Assembly: GCF_024763615.1 (NCBI RefSeq)
Contig: NC_077223.1
Span: 56,544,627 to 56,608,626, forward strand
Source: Phlebotomus papatasi
Lineage: Eukaryota; Arthropoda; Insecta; Diptera; Psychodidae
Direction: 5' to 3'
Length of the DNA stretch: 64,000 nucleotides
Under the pieces are notes generated by a model. That model was not told the DNA's origin, searched no databases, and was given only the letters and a program-made list of their open reading frames with translations. The first letter of the stretch is position 1; every line of letters begins with the position of its first letter. The position numbers and the translations under genes were made by a program. Positions 1 through 11,800 of the stretch are shown one piece after another.

Positions 1-840
1 AACCGGAGATATGAGGGGTCAAAGTTCACGAAATTCAAAAAATCATATCTCCGGTTCTATGTGACCGATCTTAATGAGTGAGGGCTTAAACGAAAGATCT
101 CACCAAATGCTACAACTTTCTAGAACATTTGAACTTCCTGGAACCAACACCAGGGGCGCTAGAGTCCAAAAACCAATTTCAATATCACATAACCTCAATT
201 ATCTCGACACGTGCTTAACCGATTTTGATGATTACTTCAACATAATTGTAGGGGACATCTGTCTCTATATTTCGTCCATACATCATTTTTCAATCAGATA
301 ATGCGATTTGTCCGATTTTGTCGTTTAAGTGTGAAAAAAATGATTTTTCCCATAATAACGCTTTGAAATCACTCAGATGCCAATTTGACTGCCTCTACTC
401 CACCAAGACACTTAAAATAGGGTTTTAAATGGAAAGTCTCACAAAATACAACAATTCTTTCATATAGTTGAAATTCACCAAATGAACACTTGGGGCGCTC
501 TGGTCGAAAAAACGAGTTCAGAAACAAACAACCTCGATTATCTCGGCTTCTGATTAATCGATGAGATCAAGTTCTACAGCAAAATTATAGAGAACATTCT
601 GGTCTACATTTCACCCATATATCACTTTTCTGTCACTCCATCCAAATCTTTGATATTTTGGTTTAAATACAAAATTTGTATAATTTCACGAAATTGATTC
701 AAGATAACTGAATGGCGTACCGCAACTTCAGCTCTAAATCGAATTTGCATGCATTCCGAGTTAGCTCACATTAAGAATCTCACGTACATAAGCCGGTTAG
801 GATTATCTGTCCCTTTTTCCCAAAAGTTACTTAACTAAGT
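1..840. repeat. Dispersed repeat family R1, copy 1
   Basis: This non-coding AT-rich stretch matches, in reverse complement, about 27795-28570, and more weakly 16840-17400. Shared landmarks include the phrase ending in ataagccggttaggattatc near 790-810, which reads inverted at 27795. The family carries the word gagattcttaa near one end and hairpins of that word elsewhere. No reading frame is conserved between copies, so the short ORF at 74-301 is not taken as a gene. The transposon class is unknown; a non-autonomous DNA element is the simplest guess. Confidence 0.6.
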
Positions 841-1499
841 ACTAATTATTCCAAATTTAATTTTCAAATAGAATTTGTAAGTTGTTAATTGCAGTAGAAG
901 CCGAAAACTATCACTTCTTATAGGGTGTGCTATTTATAGTGTGAATATTGTGTAATATTTAATATAATTTGTTAAAATTTACATTTTTCTTGCCTAATTG
1001 AAACGCAAAACGAACCCTAACCATACGTTAATGAAAGAGGGAAATTACAAATATCTAAAACCATCACCACTTCTCTTAATTTAAGCTTTGCAAGTGGTTA
1101 TAGTCCAGACTACATAATTCTTCTAGCAGTTCAAATAATATATAATGTCTCTGACGTCATGTCATTACATTGCATTATAAAACATTAATATTTGCGTTGC
1201 ATAATAAACTGAAGCTTTATTAATTTTTTTCTTATATATAAAATCAGTTGTATTTCACATTATTAACTCTGTTGATAATAGAAATCTTACAAATATATCA
1301 TCAATTGACTGTCTATAAGGCTTTGTTGGGAAAACTGTTTTACAAGTGTAAGCAATTCTGGATAGTTTTTGATGTATCTTTAAGATTTATCTTTAAGAAT
1401 ACTTTAGGTATACATCCAATGGCAATTTTTTTAAATCATTTTTCGATACCTTTTATAGCTTTTTTTTCTTATATGCCAAAATGTAAACCTGACATTTTA
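841..1499. other. AT-rich stretch, no gene recognised
   Basis: I see no protein family, RNA gene or clear repeat here. The open frame at 1248-1529 is low-complexity and hydrophobic because the DNA is T-rich. Confidence 0.5.
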
Positions 1500-2060
1500 G
1501 CCCCAGGCTCAAGAGGACTATATACATAACCTTCCCCTTCAGTACGCATACATTTCCATTTGTGTTACTGAGATACGTCGCGACACATGTGTAAATGTAT
1601 TTGTACAGCTCAATACTCCGTCGCCTCATCGTCACGACGTCCGCCCGACCCCGACTCCACCACCCTGCACGCCCCGACTCCGACTCAATCGCTCGCACCC
1701 CAAAACACACGACCCTCCACCCGTCAGTCGTCAACGAGGCGCGAGAGTAGTTTGGTGTGTTCCTCCGTCCGACCAGCAGCAGCAGTGTTCTGGGGTGCGC
1801 TCTCTAGACTTCTGGACGGGAGGTGTGCAATACACAGAGAGAGAGTGACTCTCTGTGGAAGGATTTTCGCGGTGCGCGGCCAGGACGAACGGCTTTACGT
1901 TCCAAACTCTTTTTCCTACTACACCAACACCCAATGTGAGTTTGTATGAGCACCTCATGCCCTTGTGTTTGTGATTCCTCTGGGTTCGTTCACTGGGGGC
2001 CAGGATTTTGAGAGTGAGAAAGAGACTTTTGGGGGTTGGTTAGGCACAGTGGAGATCGTT
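1500..2060 (+). promoter_or_regulatory. CpG-rich block, candidate promoter or untranslated first exon
   Basis: Base composition shifts sharply from the AT-rich flanks to a C- and CG-rich block (about 1610-1900). A good splice-donor consensus (gtgagt) occurs at 1935. Upstream, unspliced first exons of long insect genes often look like this. It could serve the plus-strand zinc-finger gene 10 kb downstream or a gene outside the window on the minus strand. Overlapping ORFs on both strands (1587-1949 and 1453-1734) have no recognisable domain and are probably composition artefacts. Confidence 0.3.
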
Positions 2061-2534
2061 GAAAAAGCAACTTATAATTGCTTTTATTTTAATCAAGAAA
2101 AGAAAAATAATTTATAATACGGTAGTTAACTATAATTAAAAATCCATTTTCGTGAATACTGTGCATATATACACGGAAATTTTATAGCCATTGAAAAAAG
2201 ATTGTAGTCTGAATATGTATAGCTACTAATTTAATTGGCAATACTAAAAAAAAAGTTCTCTTTCTTCATTGTATATAGTTTTTTATGTTGTTCGTGCAAT
2301 TTTAAATTATGAGAATACTTTAGTGTACGGAGATGGTGAAATTTCAGAAATTTCACAGCAGTCGCCACCTACTTTACGCGGAAATTCATGAAATTTCTTG
2401 AAATTTTCCAAGTCTATGTACGGAGTGTGCGACTGTTTGAAATCATAGAGAAAATGTGATAAATTTTATTAATAAGTCAAGAAATGTTCATTTTACAATT
2501 TTTTGTCACCGTTCTGATTAAATATAATTAATTT
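2061..2534. other. AT-rich stretch, nothing recognised
   Basis: No gene or repeat with a matching copy in the window was recognised. Confidence 0.4.
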
Positions 2535-3058
2535 TTAACCCTTTAAGGACGATTGGAACACCGGTGTCCCATAAAGAAAATAATTTTTCCTGACTACCTA
2601 AAGTTATTTTCTTCTTATGTTTGTACGTAATTGCAAAGTAGAAGGTTGAAGGAATCTAGGATATTTTTTGCAAGTCTCCAGCTATTTGCTATATAGTAAA
2701 TTTTTATGCTAAAAAATGACGAATTTTTAAATTCTCATAATGAAAATTGATTTTAATTATTTTTTATGCTTCCAATTTTGTTTTTATACAAAACCGTTTT
2801 GGAAAAAGAAACTACAACACTCAAACATAATATTTTTCATTAGAATAAAAATTATCTGTCATTGGTTTCGTCAGAAAAGTTACTTACATTTTTGGGCTAT
2901 TTTTGTCCCTATCGGTCATATAGACAAAAATACACCAAATCACACTCTGTTGGCTTTTCGAAGGTTAGATGTAAGACGTTTAACAAGTTTTGTTTATCGG
3001 TTTCATTTTTATTGCTCATTTTCGGTCAGCGAAAATTGTCTCGTCGTTAAAGGGTTAA
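2535..3058. mobile_element. TTAA-flanked piggyBac-like MITE, 524 bp
   Basis: The element starts TTAACCCTTTAAGGACGA and ends with the near inverse, tcgtcgttaaagggTTAA, so it has inverted ends inside a TTAA duplication. TTAA duplication is the hallmark of piggyBac elements. A 16-bp dyad, ggaacaccggtgtccc, lies just inside the left end. It has no transposase. A left-truncated copy is nested in the element at 48213-50217, and a 147-bp relative lies at 27219-27365. Confidence 0.75.
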
Positions 3059-4235
3059 ACTATTTAAAATTCGACAAAACTGTTCTGATTATACCGAACA
3101 TGTTTTATGAAATGTTGCAATTCTTTTGGTTGCAACTGTACTTTTTGTTGAGTAGTCAGAGGGTTGTGGTGCAGAGGGTGAGTCGAAATGACGACAAGAG
3201 GGTGCGGAACTTCTCTCATTGAATTTCTCTGATTCTCCACTCCCTCTCATTCTCTCGTACATACTCCCATTCTCTGTCTCATTCTTACACACTCTAAAAA
3301 ACTGGTGTGAGTCATCAAAATGCTATGGTTGAGGGGTTGAAAGTCAGAGATATAGGAGAATCGAGCTTAAAATCCCTTGAGACATTTTTATCAAAAAATA
3401 CTTTTATAGAAAAAAAATCACTTCTTGAACAGAATAAAAGTTCCCGGAAAAGTGTTTTGAACGTCAATATACGTGCAAAAAATTTCCATGAACAACCCCA
3501 ACGACGACGGCAGAAAGTGAAGGTAATTTTGAGTGCTGAGGAATAAAGTCACCTCCAACCTCAACTAAAGCACCCCATTTGAACACTTTTTGTGAAAAAA
3601 AATTTATCAGCGGTGAGAGATGGCTGCCAGGATGGTAGTGTGTGAGGATATGATATTCACGAATGGGATTTACGTACATGATTGGTAAATGGTGCGTTTA
3701 TGTATTGAATAGGACAGGACAGTAAATTGAGCAAGTAAAATGCCATATGAAATTCATTTCTGATTTGTCAGGTGTTAACATCCCATTCTTAAGATACTCC
3801 AAAAATTTTAGATATATACACTTATTGAAAAATGAAGAAATACCATACTTAAATTTGTATAAGGATAATTGATTATGTATTATGGGTATTTTGTTTTTGT
3901 TAAATAGTCTAAATTTCTAAGCAAGGTGTGATCTAAATTTAAATTTAAATAGAAAACTGTTTTTAACGATCCATAATGTCACAAATGTCATATTGACATT
4001 TCAGTTTATGTCATCATGGAAAATTAAATATAAACAATTTCACATGATTGTATTTCATATACATTCAAATACCTTGTTCAAAAACAAGAGACACACACGT
4101 TGAAACCGTACAATGTGAATTGTGTGATTGGGAGTTCGATCAACGACTCCTTCATATTACCATAGACGATAGGTAGAGGTTTGAATGTATTCGGTAGTCA
4201 CTTTATAAAGCGTTTTTATTGGTGCGGCACTAGAT
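3059..4235. other. Intergenic stretch, no gene recognised
   Basis: Frames at 3307-3546 and 3089-3292 are short and match nothing known to me. The segment 4137-4192 is repeated in inverted form at 6690-6752, flanking the pogo-like element between them. Confidence 0.4.
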
Positions 4236-4566
4236 CACGTTACTATCCCCTCTCTTTTTTACTGCTCGAACTCAAAGGGAGAGCACTTATGTAATCGACT
4301 TTTTTTCAACTTCTCACTGTTCTGGAGCTTAAACGGCAAGAGATATCGACTTCCGGTCTTCGGTGACCCTTCTTCAAATGACATTATCTTGTACCCAACC
4401 TCTTTAATTTCCCCCCTCCCATTTCATACGTTCCCTATCCCCCAAAAATAGGTCAAAATTGAGGTATTTCCAATTTTTTCTCAAAATTGGCTCAAGCTTT
4501 TTCAATGATTTTTGGATATGTTTTAGAGCTGGTCCTGGTGAACATTTCGGTAATGAATCGGTTAAG
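4236..4566 (-). repeat. Dispersed repeat family R2, inverted copy
   Basis: Read on the minus strand this resembles 11531-11800 and 63100-63840. Shared landmarks are the end phrase gagttcgagcagt, the phrase agatatcgacttcc, and the words for lysine-rich runs around ttgagaaaa. It is non-coding. Confidence 0.6.
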
Positions 4567-6530
4567 TAGGGTAAATTAAGCTAATTCAAAACCTGCTCCA
4601 ATTGGAAATTTTTTGCTACTCCAAATGGAAACTTATTTTTTCCATAATAAATACTCTAATTATATTTTTATTCATATATTTTCTGTGCTATATTTTTATT
4701 ATTTAGTTCCTTGTGGTTCAAATGAAGCGTAAATCCATTCATATAAATATGTTTTAACATTTAAAAGTCTCATTTCAATTGACAGTGTAACTTTTCACCG
4801 TCGAAAAAATTCATCGATCGACCATTTTTTCTTATGAAAAAGGCAAGTAAGCTGATTGTTGTTTATTAATTTTTTGACGTTTATGCACTGTATCTGGCAA
4901 ATTTTAGTGAAATTAAGTCTTAAACTTTATTGTTAACCGTAAGTGAAGTGCTCAATTAAAATAATTACATATTTTCTGAACAAAAAGTACTTTTGTGAAA
5001 TGTGCGCAAGTGCTTCAATGGGAAACACCGAAAATATGGGTTTATTGGAGCGATCTCCTTATTGTTTCAGATGGGAAAGGAAAATAAGACCAGGAAAAAG
5101 AACAAAACCTACACTTAAGAGCAACTCAACAAAGCTTTGGAAGCCTTTCGTCGTGGAAAATCACTAAAAGAGGTGTCTGTTTTGTTTCACGTTCCGAAAT
5201 CAACACTTTATAATAAGCTTACTAGAAGATATCCGGAGGAATGCAGTGTGGGACGGCGCCCCACTTTACCAAAGGTCATGGAAGACGAGCTTGTTGAATG
5301 GATTTTGGAATGCGCTGACAAATGGCATCCCATAACTAAGGATCAAGTCCTCGACACTGTACAGCTCATGTGTAAGAAGTTCGAGATCACCAATGAGTTT
5401 GTAGATGGAAGGCCAGGATATGCTTGGTTCAGGAAGTTTTTGAAGAGACATCCAGAATTAAGCCATCGTAAACCAGAATCATATACCACCCAAAGAGCCT
5501 GTGTTACCTCTGAGAACATCACTGACTGGTTTGAGAAAACCCGTGAATACTTAGAATCGAAAGATCTTCTGGAATTCCCTCCTGATCGCATCTTTAATCT
5601 AGACGAAACTAGTGTTATGCTTTCTCCCAAAGGCGAAAAGGTGGTCCATTCTCCACTGAGCTTTAGCTCAGTGGAGAATGGAAAATGATGGAGACAGATT
5701 GAAACCAGGAAATCTTGCAAGGGTATTATCAAATGCATTGCCACTCTTAAATCTCGAAAATATAGCAAAAAGTGGATTTAGAGGATACGGCTTGTTACCA
5801 TTTGATCGTAACGGTATAGACAATGCAAAGTTCTTAAACGGTTCAAAAGATGATCAAAAAGTAAAAGAGCAAAAAGGCGAGAATGAGGATACTAAAAATG
5901 CCATCTAAAAAAATGATTAAATAAACTATTTTCTTAATCACTTAGTGTTTGTCTCCAATTGGAAAATTTCCCTTGTCTCCATTTGGATTAAATTGTTTCC
6001 AATAGAAGCATTTTGCACTTGTGTGTTTTTCTTGTATTAAAGTAGTTTTCAAACTCAATTTAAAGAATTTGCACTAAATAGTAACATTCTAGAAGAGTCA
6101 AGGAGCAAATTTATGTAATTCTCTTCAGAAAAAATATGAACTTAATGTGTTGAATCTTCTGTCAAAGTTAAAGCGTCTGGAAATGGTCTTGAATTAGGAC
6201 AGTTATCCTACCGATATTCTGCTTTTCAAATACTTTTATGATTTATGAATTAATTTGATCTCTAGTAGATCAGTGATTCCAAAAGATTATGCAAAGATTG
6301 ATATTCATCTGAAATATGGAAATATGATAGAACAGGAAAAAAGAATAGAGAAACTACATTAGTAATATTTTTCTAATATATCCTCCAACTCAAAAAATAC
6401 AATATTTCATATAGAAGAAGTACGGTTCTAGGCGGTCATTGCAGCATGAAGGCTCAGTTCCTTTCCAACATAGGAAAAAAATCACAATTTCAAAGCTGCC
6501 CCACATTCCAGGATGTCCCACTTACCCTAA
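4567..6530 (+). mobile_element. Internally deleted pogo/Tigger-like element
   Basis: The candidate ends are tagggtaaatt at 4567 and the inverse of tagggtaagtg at 6530, so the terminal match is only about 9-12 bp. The sequence tccaattgga recurs near both ends. Between them lies the broken transposase at 5071-5908. The exact right boundary is uncertain and could instead be close to 6000. Confidence 0.55.
5071..5908 (+). pseudogene. Pogo/Tigger-like transposase relic, core deleted
   Basis: The frame starts MGKENKTRKKNKTYT and then hits a stop at 5116. It resumes as EQLNKALEAFRRGKSLKEVS, the first helix-turn-helix of pogo/CENP-B-type transposases. VPKSTLYNKL, a linker, and the second DNA-binding domain (GYAWFRKFLKRHPELS) follow. 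The catalytic domain begins with NLDETS, whose aspartate is the expected first acid of DDE. It stops at 5688, just after a perfect 16-bp-arm hairpin (5646-5681). The C-terminal part resumes in another frame from 5678 (NLARVLSNAL, SGFRGYGLLPFD). The middle of the catalytic core is therefore missing. A splice-acceptor-like sequence, attgtttcag, ends directly at the ATG. This is not a functional gene. Confidence 0.85.
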
Positions 6531-7882
6531 CTGAAACATAAATCTTTTTAAACAGAACGAAAAAACATCGTTCTTCTCCTTTCTCATCATTTCTCTCGTC
6601 TCTCTTATATCATCGACGCGTCGAGCGGGCAATCGGCAAAAGCCGTTGGGCTTCGAGATACCTATCGGCGACTTGTATGTATGAGTAAAATTTTCTACCT
6701 TTCGTCTATGATAATATGAAGGAGTCGTTGGTTCGATTTCCGAAGGATACGAAGAGAATGGCGCCGGCGGAATAGGTGGCCATATACATTCTCACATTTA
6801 CCCATACTCTAGCAATTCATTGAAATCCCCGAAAACGAGCGGATCTGTGAGAGGGTAGTCGCTTAATTCCCTCCAACTTCTTGTGTGTACTGCAATCATT
6901 AAAGTGTGTGTCCTCCTTCTTACAGTTCCATGGGGTCAATTGCGGTGCTACGCTCCATTTGTATTGATTTTTTTATCGTTCTGCTGACTTTTGAGCATCA
7001 CGGAAGTGACGAAGAGTTCATATTATTTCGTTTAAAAAAAAATTCAAAGGAATATGAATATAAAATTTGTGAATAATTGATTTTATTTTAGAAGGAGAAC
7101 AAGAAAGCACAGTTGAAGAGTGCAGGGTGGAAAATTTGTACGATGAAAAGTGCCTCAAAGTGAAATTTGCCAGAGAGACGTGTATATGTTGTATGTGTGT
7201 GTGTGTTGAATTTGCTGGTTGGGAAATATCAAAAGAAAAGTGAAAGTTACTCCCTACACGAGAACACCCCTTCTGCGCTCATCTACCCGCTGAGTGTGAC
7301 TGGTTCCTCCAGTGACTTTCCAAACCCACACCTCCGACGACATATTCGTGGTACGTGAGGGATCCCCCACAAGACTTTCTGTTCAATGAACTGGTCACAC
7401 ACCAAGAACTCAAGTGGCCAAGAAGGACCCCCCCCCCAACCATTTCCTTGACTTTTACTCTATATAGGAGAAAATTCGCTGAATTAGTAAAATACACCCT
7501 CAACCCCATCTTTGAATAACCACAAAATGGTGGTACGAGTCTGGTGGAAAAGAGGCACTACGCAGACCAACGTTTTTCCATCCCCTAGGCATACTTACTC
7601 TCTCTCACTCACCACTGAATACAATGCACTCACTCTCACCCTTTTGTCATTCACTCCCTCTACTCTCAAATCCACTGCACAATTTTCAATTTCTGCTTTC
7701 AGTCAGGCACATTTTTCCAATCTACCCCTGGATTTTACCCTAAGTACGGCAGCGCTATGGAAATTCTCATTGCAGAAAAAAACCCCACTATCCGACCGAT
7801 ACTAGATTTTGAGGAAAAGAAATTCATAAGGATTGAGAAAAAAATTATAAATTTGAAATCGTATGAACTTAAAAAATAGTGA
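6531..7882. other. Intergenic, patches of higher GC, no gene recognised
   Basis: There are moderately GC-rich patches (about 6590-6780 and 7240-7800) and a run of nine C near 7428. Frames at 7167-7358 and 7512-7805 lack any recognised domain. Segment 6690-6752 is the inverted partner of 4137-4192. The stretch could contain untranslated exons or enhancers of the zinc-finger gene; the sequence does not decide. Confidence 0.35.
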
Positions 7883-8081
7883 ATGGGGGAAACTGGGGCA
7901 CCACCAAACACGGGGTAGCACCAAACACTAATTTTTATTTCTAAACTACTGGTACTATCTCGACCATTTCTTCAGTGGACAAGCATCCCTATAATGCCTA
8001 TAAATTTCTGTAAGACTTGTACTCTAAAGTCGAATATATGATTAAAAAATTACAGTGTTTGGTGGTGCTCCAATTTCCCCT
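7883..8081. mobile_element. 199-bp MITE with TAGGG-type inverted ends
   Basis: The left end reads gggggaaactggggcaccac. The right end, inverted, reads taggggaaattggagcacca. The phrase accaccaaacac is in both arms. It is non-coding and short, as typical of MITEs. Confidence 0.7.
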
Positions 8082-8855
8082 ATGCCTTTTTATTATTATT
8101 ATTATTAATAAAAAAATATCATATGGTAATAAAAAAAAGAGATGGCAAAGCGTTCCAGCTTTGCGGAATGCTCGAACTCACGAGATAGAGCTCACCGTGA
8201 ATTAGTTTTAATGCATGATCTTTTGGTATTACTGATCTACTAGAGATCAAATTGATTCATAAATCACAAAAGCATTTGAAAATCAAAAAATCGGTACTCA
8301 ACCGACTCACTACCGATGAAGACCGATGCAGCCGAGTTTGAAATTTCAATACCATTCCAAAAAATTCAAATTTAACCTAGGTTGAAAAATTAACATTCCA
8401 AAGTGGTTGACCTTTGACCTTCAATAATTCCAAATGGCGAATTTTCCGGTCATAGGCAGGGGCATGACATTTCCTATGTTTCTCATATGTTTGTAGCGAG
8501 CCGAAAAAACTTTTGAGTTTATTAGCTGTTTTCTGTCATTGTAGAATGAATTAGCAAAAACACTAATACAAGATAAAAGCCAATTTAATAACGAAGAGGC
8601 AACCGAAAACCCTAAATTGGCAACCTGCGTAGTTTTGGAGATATCTCGTGAAATGTGTACGAAAACAGGGAAAAAATTACACTAAAACCGGTTGCATTTT
8701 TCAGAGCTAATGTCACGGTCATAGGTTTGTTTGGGCGAAATGTGCGTCTGGACTAGCTCTGAAACATATCCAAAAATCGTTGAAAAAGCTTGGGCCAATT
8801 TTGAGAAAAACCGAAAAAACATTTTTTAGGGGACTTTATTTATAGGGGATGAAAA
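8082..8855. repeat. Dispersed repeat family R2
   Basis: It contains the hairpin motif ggcaaagcgttcc near 8142 (also near 62815, and diverged near 25843). The unit accgatgaagaccgatgcag near 8313 recurs, diverged, near 10650, 10870 and 63410. The phrase gaattttccggtcatagg follows at a similar distance in most of these. It is non-coding. Confidence 0.6.
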
Positions 8856-9180
8856 CCAGTGATAAGCCCAGATAAGCTTATGGTAGCTGAGATTGTTTAC
8901 AAGCAACCTCAAAATGCGTGCAACTCGGGGTGCTTGCAACTCGGAAAATACATGAAAATTCGATTGTGGGTTGAATTTTGGGGGTAAAGAGTCGCGTCGA
9001 GTAAACTCTTTTTGTCAGTCAAAATGAATAAAATTGGCTCGACGCGATTCACTACTAAAATTCACCTCACAATCGAATTTTCACGTATTTTCCGAGTTGC
9101 AAGCACCCCGACTTGCACGCATTTCGAGGTCGCCTGTAAAGAGTCTCAGCTACCATAAGCTTATCTGGGCTTATCACTGG
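8856..9180. mobile_element. Foldback element, 325-bp near-perfect palindrome
   Basis: The segment starts ccagtgataagcccagataa and ends with its inverse, and the two halves pair for about 155 bp each around a centre near 9018. The arms include gggtgcttgcaactcgg and gagtcgcgtcgagtaaactc and their inverses. It is inserted within R2 repeat material. The ORF 9034-9243 is not conserved coding. Confidence 0.8.
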
Positions 9181-11049
9181 TCATTTTCTATTTTAAATGA
9201 TCTAAGTGGGGAAGGCGAACAAAAGAAAAAAAAAGTTCATTGAAATCGGTTAATAAACATTGGAGATAGAGTCCGGTCCATATAGATATAGTAAGGGTCA
9301 GGGTACAGTGAGTTGGGGTAGAATCGGACGGAACTCATCGTTAGAAAGATCTTGATCTCAGATATAATATCGATTAAATAATTATCATTTTTATTTATAA
9401 TGGTGACGGCTCCATTCCATACTATGCTAAGTCGACTAAGCTTTATATTACTCCGAGAGATATGTTGTTCCTGAGACCGAGATCTACAACTTCTGAAAAT
9501 TTGGTGGTCATCCGATGCTCGGGTAACGAGATATTTGAGACTTTCGAAAAAAAATTACACGGACAGCATAGGAAATCGTTAACTTCAAATCTTAACTTAA
9601 AGCTCTCCTGAAAAGTTGTCATTCTGGAACCGTCGATATATACTAAAATTTTGTCAAAATCGCTTCAGAAAAACCAAAAATGCACTCCGGTCAAGACATT
9701 TTTGGTTATAGCTCGGGTCAGGGAACATCGAGGGAGGAGTACGACCCACCGTTGGAAAGGTCTCGACCTCAGCTATAACATATTAAAATTTAAAGAAAAA
9801 GTATCGTCTGATTTTCGAAATATTCGAGATCGATTAATTGAAAATCGATTTTTCGATTAATCGGATGAAATTGGGGTGTCACAATGGTTGTGGAAATTCT
9901 CGAGAGCTTTCCAAAATACCAAAATTTTTCGAATTCCGAAAATTAGAACCGGAGATATCGCCATTTGAAAATTCAATATTTGACCCCTTCTAACTCGGGT
10001 CAGAGGGGTCGGGGGACCTTAGGTTTGGTATTGATTGAAAGCTCTTAGGCCCAGCTATAACATACTACAATTTGAGATCGATCGATGCTATAAGGGCGGA
10101 GTTTTTGAAAAAACAAAATTTGGTGGTAGTTCAAAATGGTGGAGGGGGGGGGGGGCGAACGGATCCGACCCCTTACTAGTTCGGGACAGGGGGTTCGAAG
10201 GGAGCTATTTTTTCGATTGATCGAAACCTCTTCGGCCTAACTATAACATACTAAAATTTGAGAACGATCGATGCCATAGGGGTTGAATTATTGAAAAATC
10301 AAAATTTGGGGGTTTCAAAATGGCGGAAGGAGGGGGTGGGGGTGGATGTGACATCACCTACTTCTAGCCACCCATCGACATTTAACCTCTGCCGAAAACC
10401 GCTTGTCGATATCTCTTTCCGTTCTCTCTCCAGAAGAGGTTATACTACGGACGGACAGACGGACGGGACGTCCACGAAAATCGGTTTTTGGCACATATGA
10501 TATTCGTGATCTATGAGTGTCAAAACGTGTAAATCCAAAATTTTGGGCCCGATCTGACGAGGTCGCATTTCACGTGTGACCACAAAAGCTGAGATTGTAA
10601 AGAATCTGAGCTAAAATTATTCAAAAATCGGCACTCAACCGGTTTATTACCGATGCAGCCGGGTTCGAAATTTCAATACCTTTCAAAAAAATCCAAATTT
10701 AACCAAATCGGCTGAAAAATGAGCCTTCCAAAGTGCTTCAATAATTCAAAATAGTGAATTTTCCGGTCATAGGTATGTTTGGGCGAAATGTGCGTCTGGA
10801 CTAACAAGTCAAGTAAAAACAAATTCCGAAAAAATAATTAAAAATTGGTACTTAACCGGTTCATTACCGATGAAGACCAATACATGCTGGTTCAGAATTT
10901 CAATACCTTTCCAAAAATCCAAATATAACCAAATCGGTTGAAAAATGGGCCCTCCAAAGTAGTTGACCTTTGACCTTCAATAATTCAAAATGGCGAATTT
11001 TCCGGTCATAAGTATGTTTGATTGTATAAGTACTGACGTGAGAAATGGT
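9181..11049. repeat. R2 and R1-like repeat mosaic with tandem units
   Basis: The phrase ctataacatact recurs near 9773, 10053 and 10244, each time preceded by a gctcgggtcaggg-like word and a g-rich segment. These look like degenerate tandem units of about 190-280 bp. A similar unit lies at 28590-28800, inside an R1 copy. The string acggacggacagacggacg at 10449 has relatives near 31110 and 19190. From 10620 two further R2 units follow. No coding content was seen. Confidence 0.55.
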
Positions 11050-11530
11050 ATTGGAAATAGGAAGATAAAAACTTCCTCCGGTTGCGTCAGGGTTGTTTGT
11101 CCTTTCAGGACAAGAAAAACACGTAGATCTTTGCCAAAGCTTTCGACGCTAACAACGCGCTTACCTCAGTGGCGAAAATCGTGAACAATGTCTCTGAAAA
11201 TTGTCGTATTTTAACTCCTCCGCTCCTAATGAGGAAACACCAGGGAAACACAGGATTCAGCCGGGAAAGCCGGCCAACCAGTTGGCCTGTGTTCAATGTC
11301 CGGAGAGGTGCTTTCCCGGCTGAATCCTGTGTTACCCTGGTGTTTCCTTATTAGGAGCGAAAGAGTTAAAATACGACAATTTTCAGAGATATTGTTCACG
11401 ATTTTCACCACTGAGGAAGGCGCGTTGTTAGCGTCGAAAGCTTTGGCAAAGATCTACGTGTTTTTCTTGTCCTGAAAGGATAAACAACCCTGACGCAACC
11501 GGAGGAAGTTTTCATCTTCCTATTTCCAAT
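11050..11530. mobile_element. Foldback element, about 480 bp with 210-bp arms
   Basis: The left arm begins attggaaataggaag and the right arm ends with its inverse. The arms share gacaagaaaaacacgtag and agctttcgacgctaacaac. The centre, near 11270-11310, has its own small palindrome, ccaaccagttgg. The phrase aagtatgtttg lies on both sides (11011 and 11531), which may be a target duplication, but 28 bp separate the left copy from the arm. The overlapping short ORFs are artefacts of the palindrome. Confidence 0.8.
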
Positions 11531-11800
11531 AAGTATGTTTGGGTGAAATGTTCGCCTGGACTACCTCTAAAACATGTCCGAAAATCATTGAAAAAGCTTG
11601 GGCCAATTTTGAGAAAAACCGAAAAAACATGGGTTTGGAGGGGAAAAAACGTCGAGAGATATTGTTGTTTTATTGGAGGTCATCTAAGACTGGAAGTCGA
11701 TATCTCTTACCGTTTAAGCTCCAGAACACTGAAAAATTGAAAAAAAGACGATTATATAACTGCTCTCTCTTTGAGTTCGAGCAGTAATAATATTGTGATT
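11531..11800 (+). repeat. Dispersed repeat family R2, terminal part
   Basis: It continues the R2 unit broken by the foldback element and ends with gagttcgagcagtaat. It has counterparts at 4236-4566 (inverted) and 63100-63840. Confidence 0.6.

Noticed and set aside
1587..1949. ORF of 120 codons in the CpG-rich block
   Set aside because: No domain, overlapping ORFs on the opposite strand, and Ser/Arg/Pro-rich content explained by base composition.
6720..6745. tRNA-like B-box word ggttcgatttcc
   Set aside because: No matching A box, cloverleaf or terminator around it.
11105..11411. Two similar ORFs on opposite strands
   Set aside because: They are the two arms of the 11050-11530 foldback read in mirror image.
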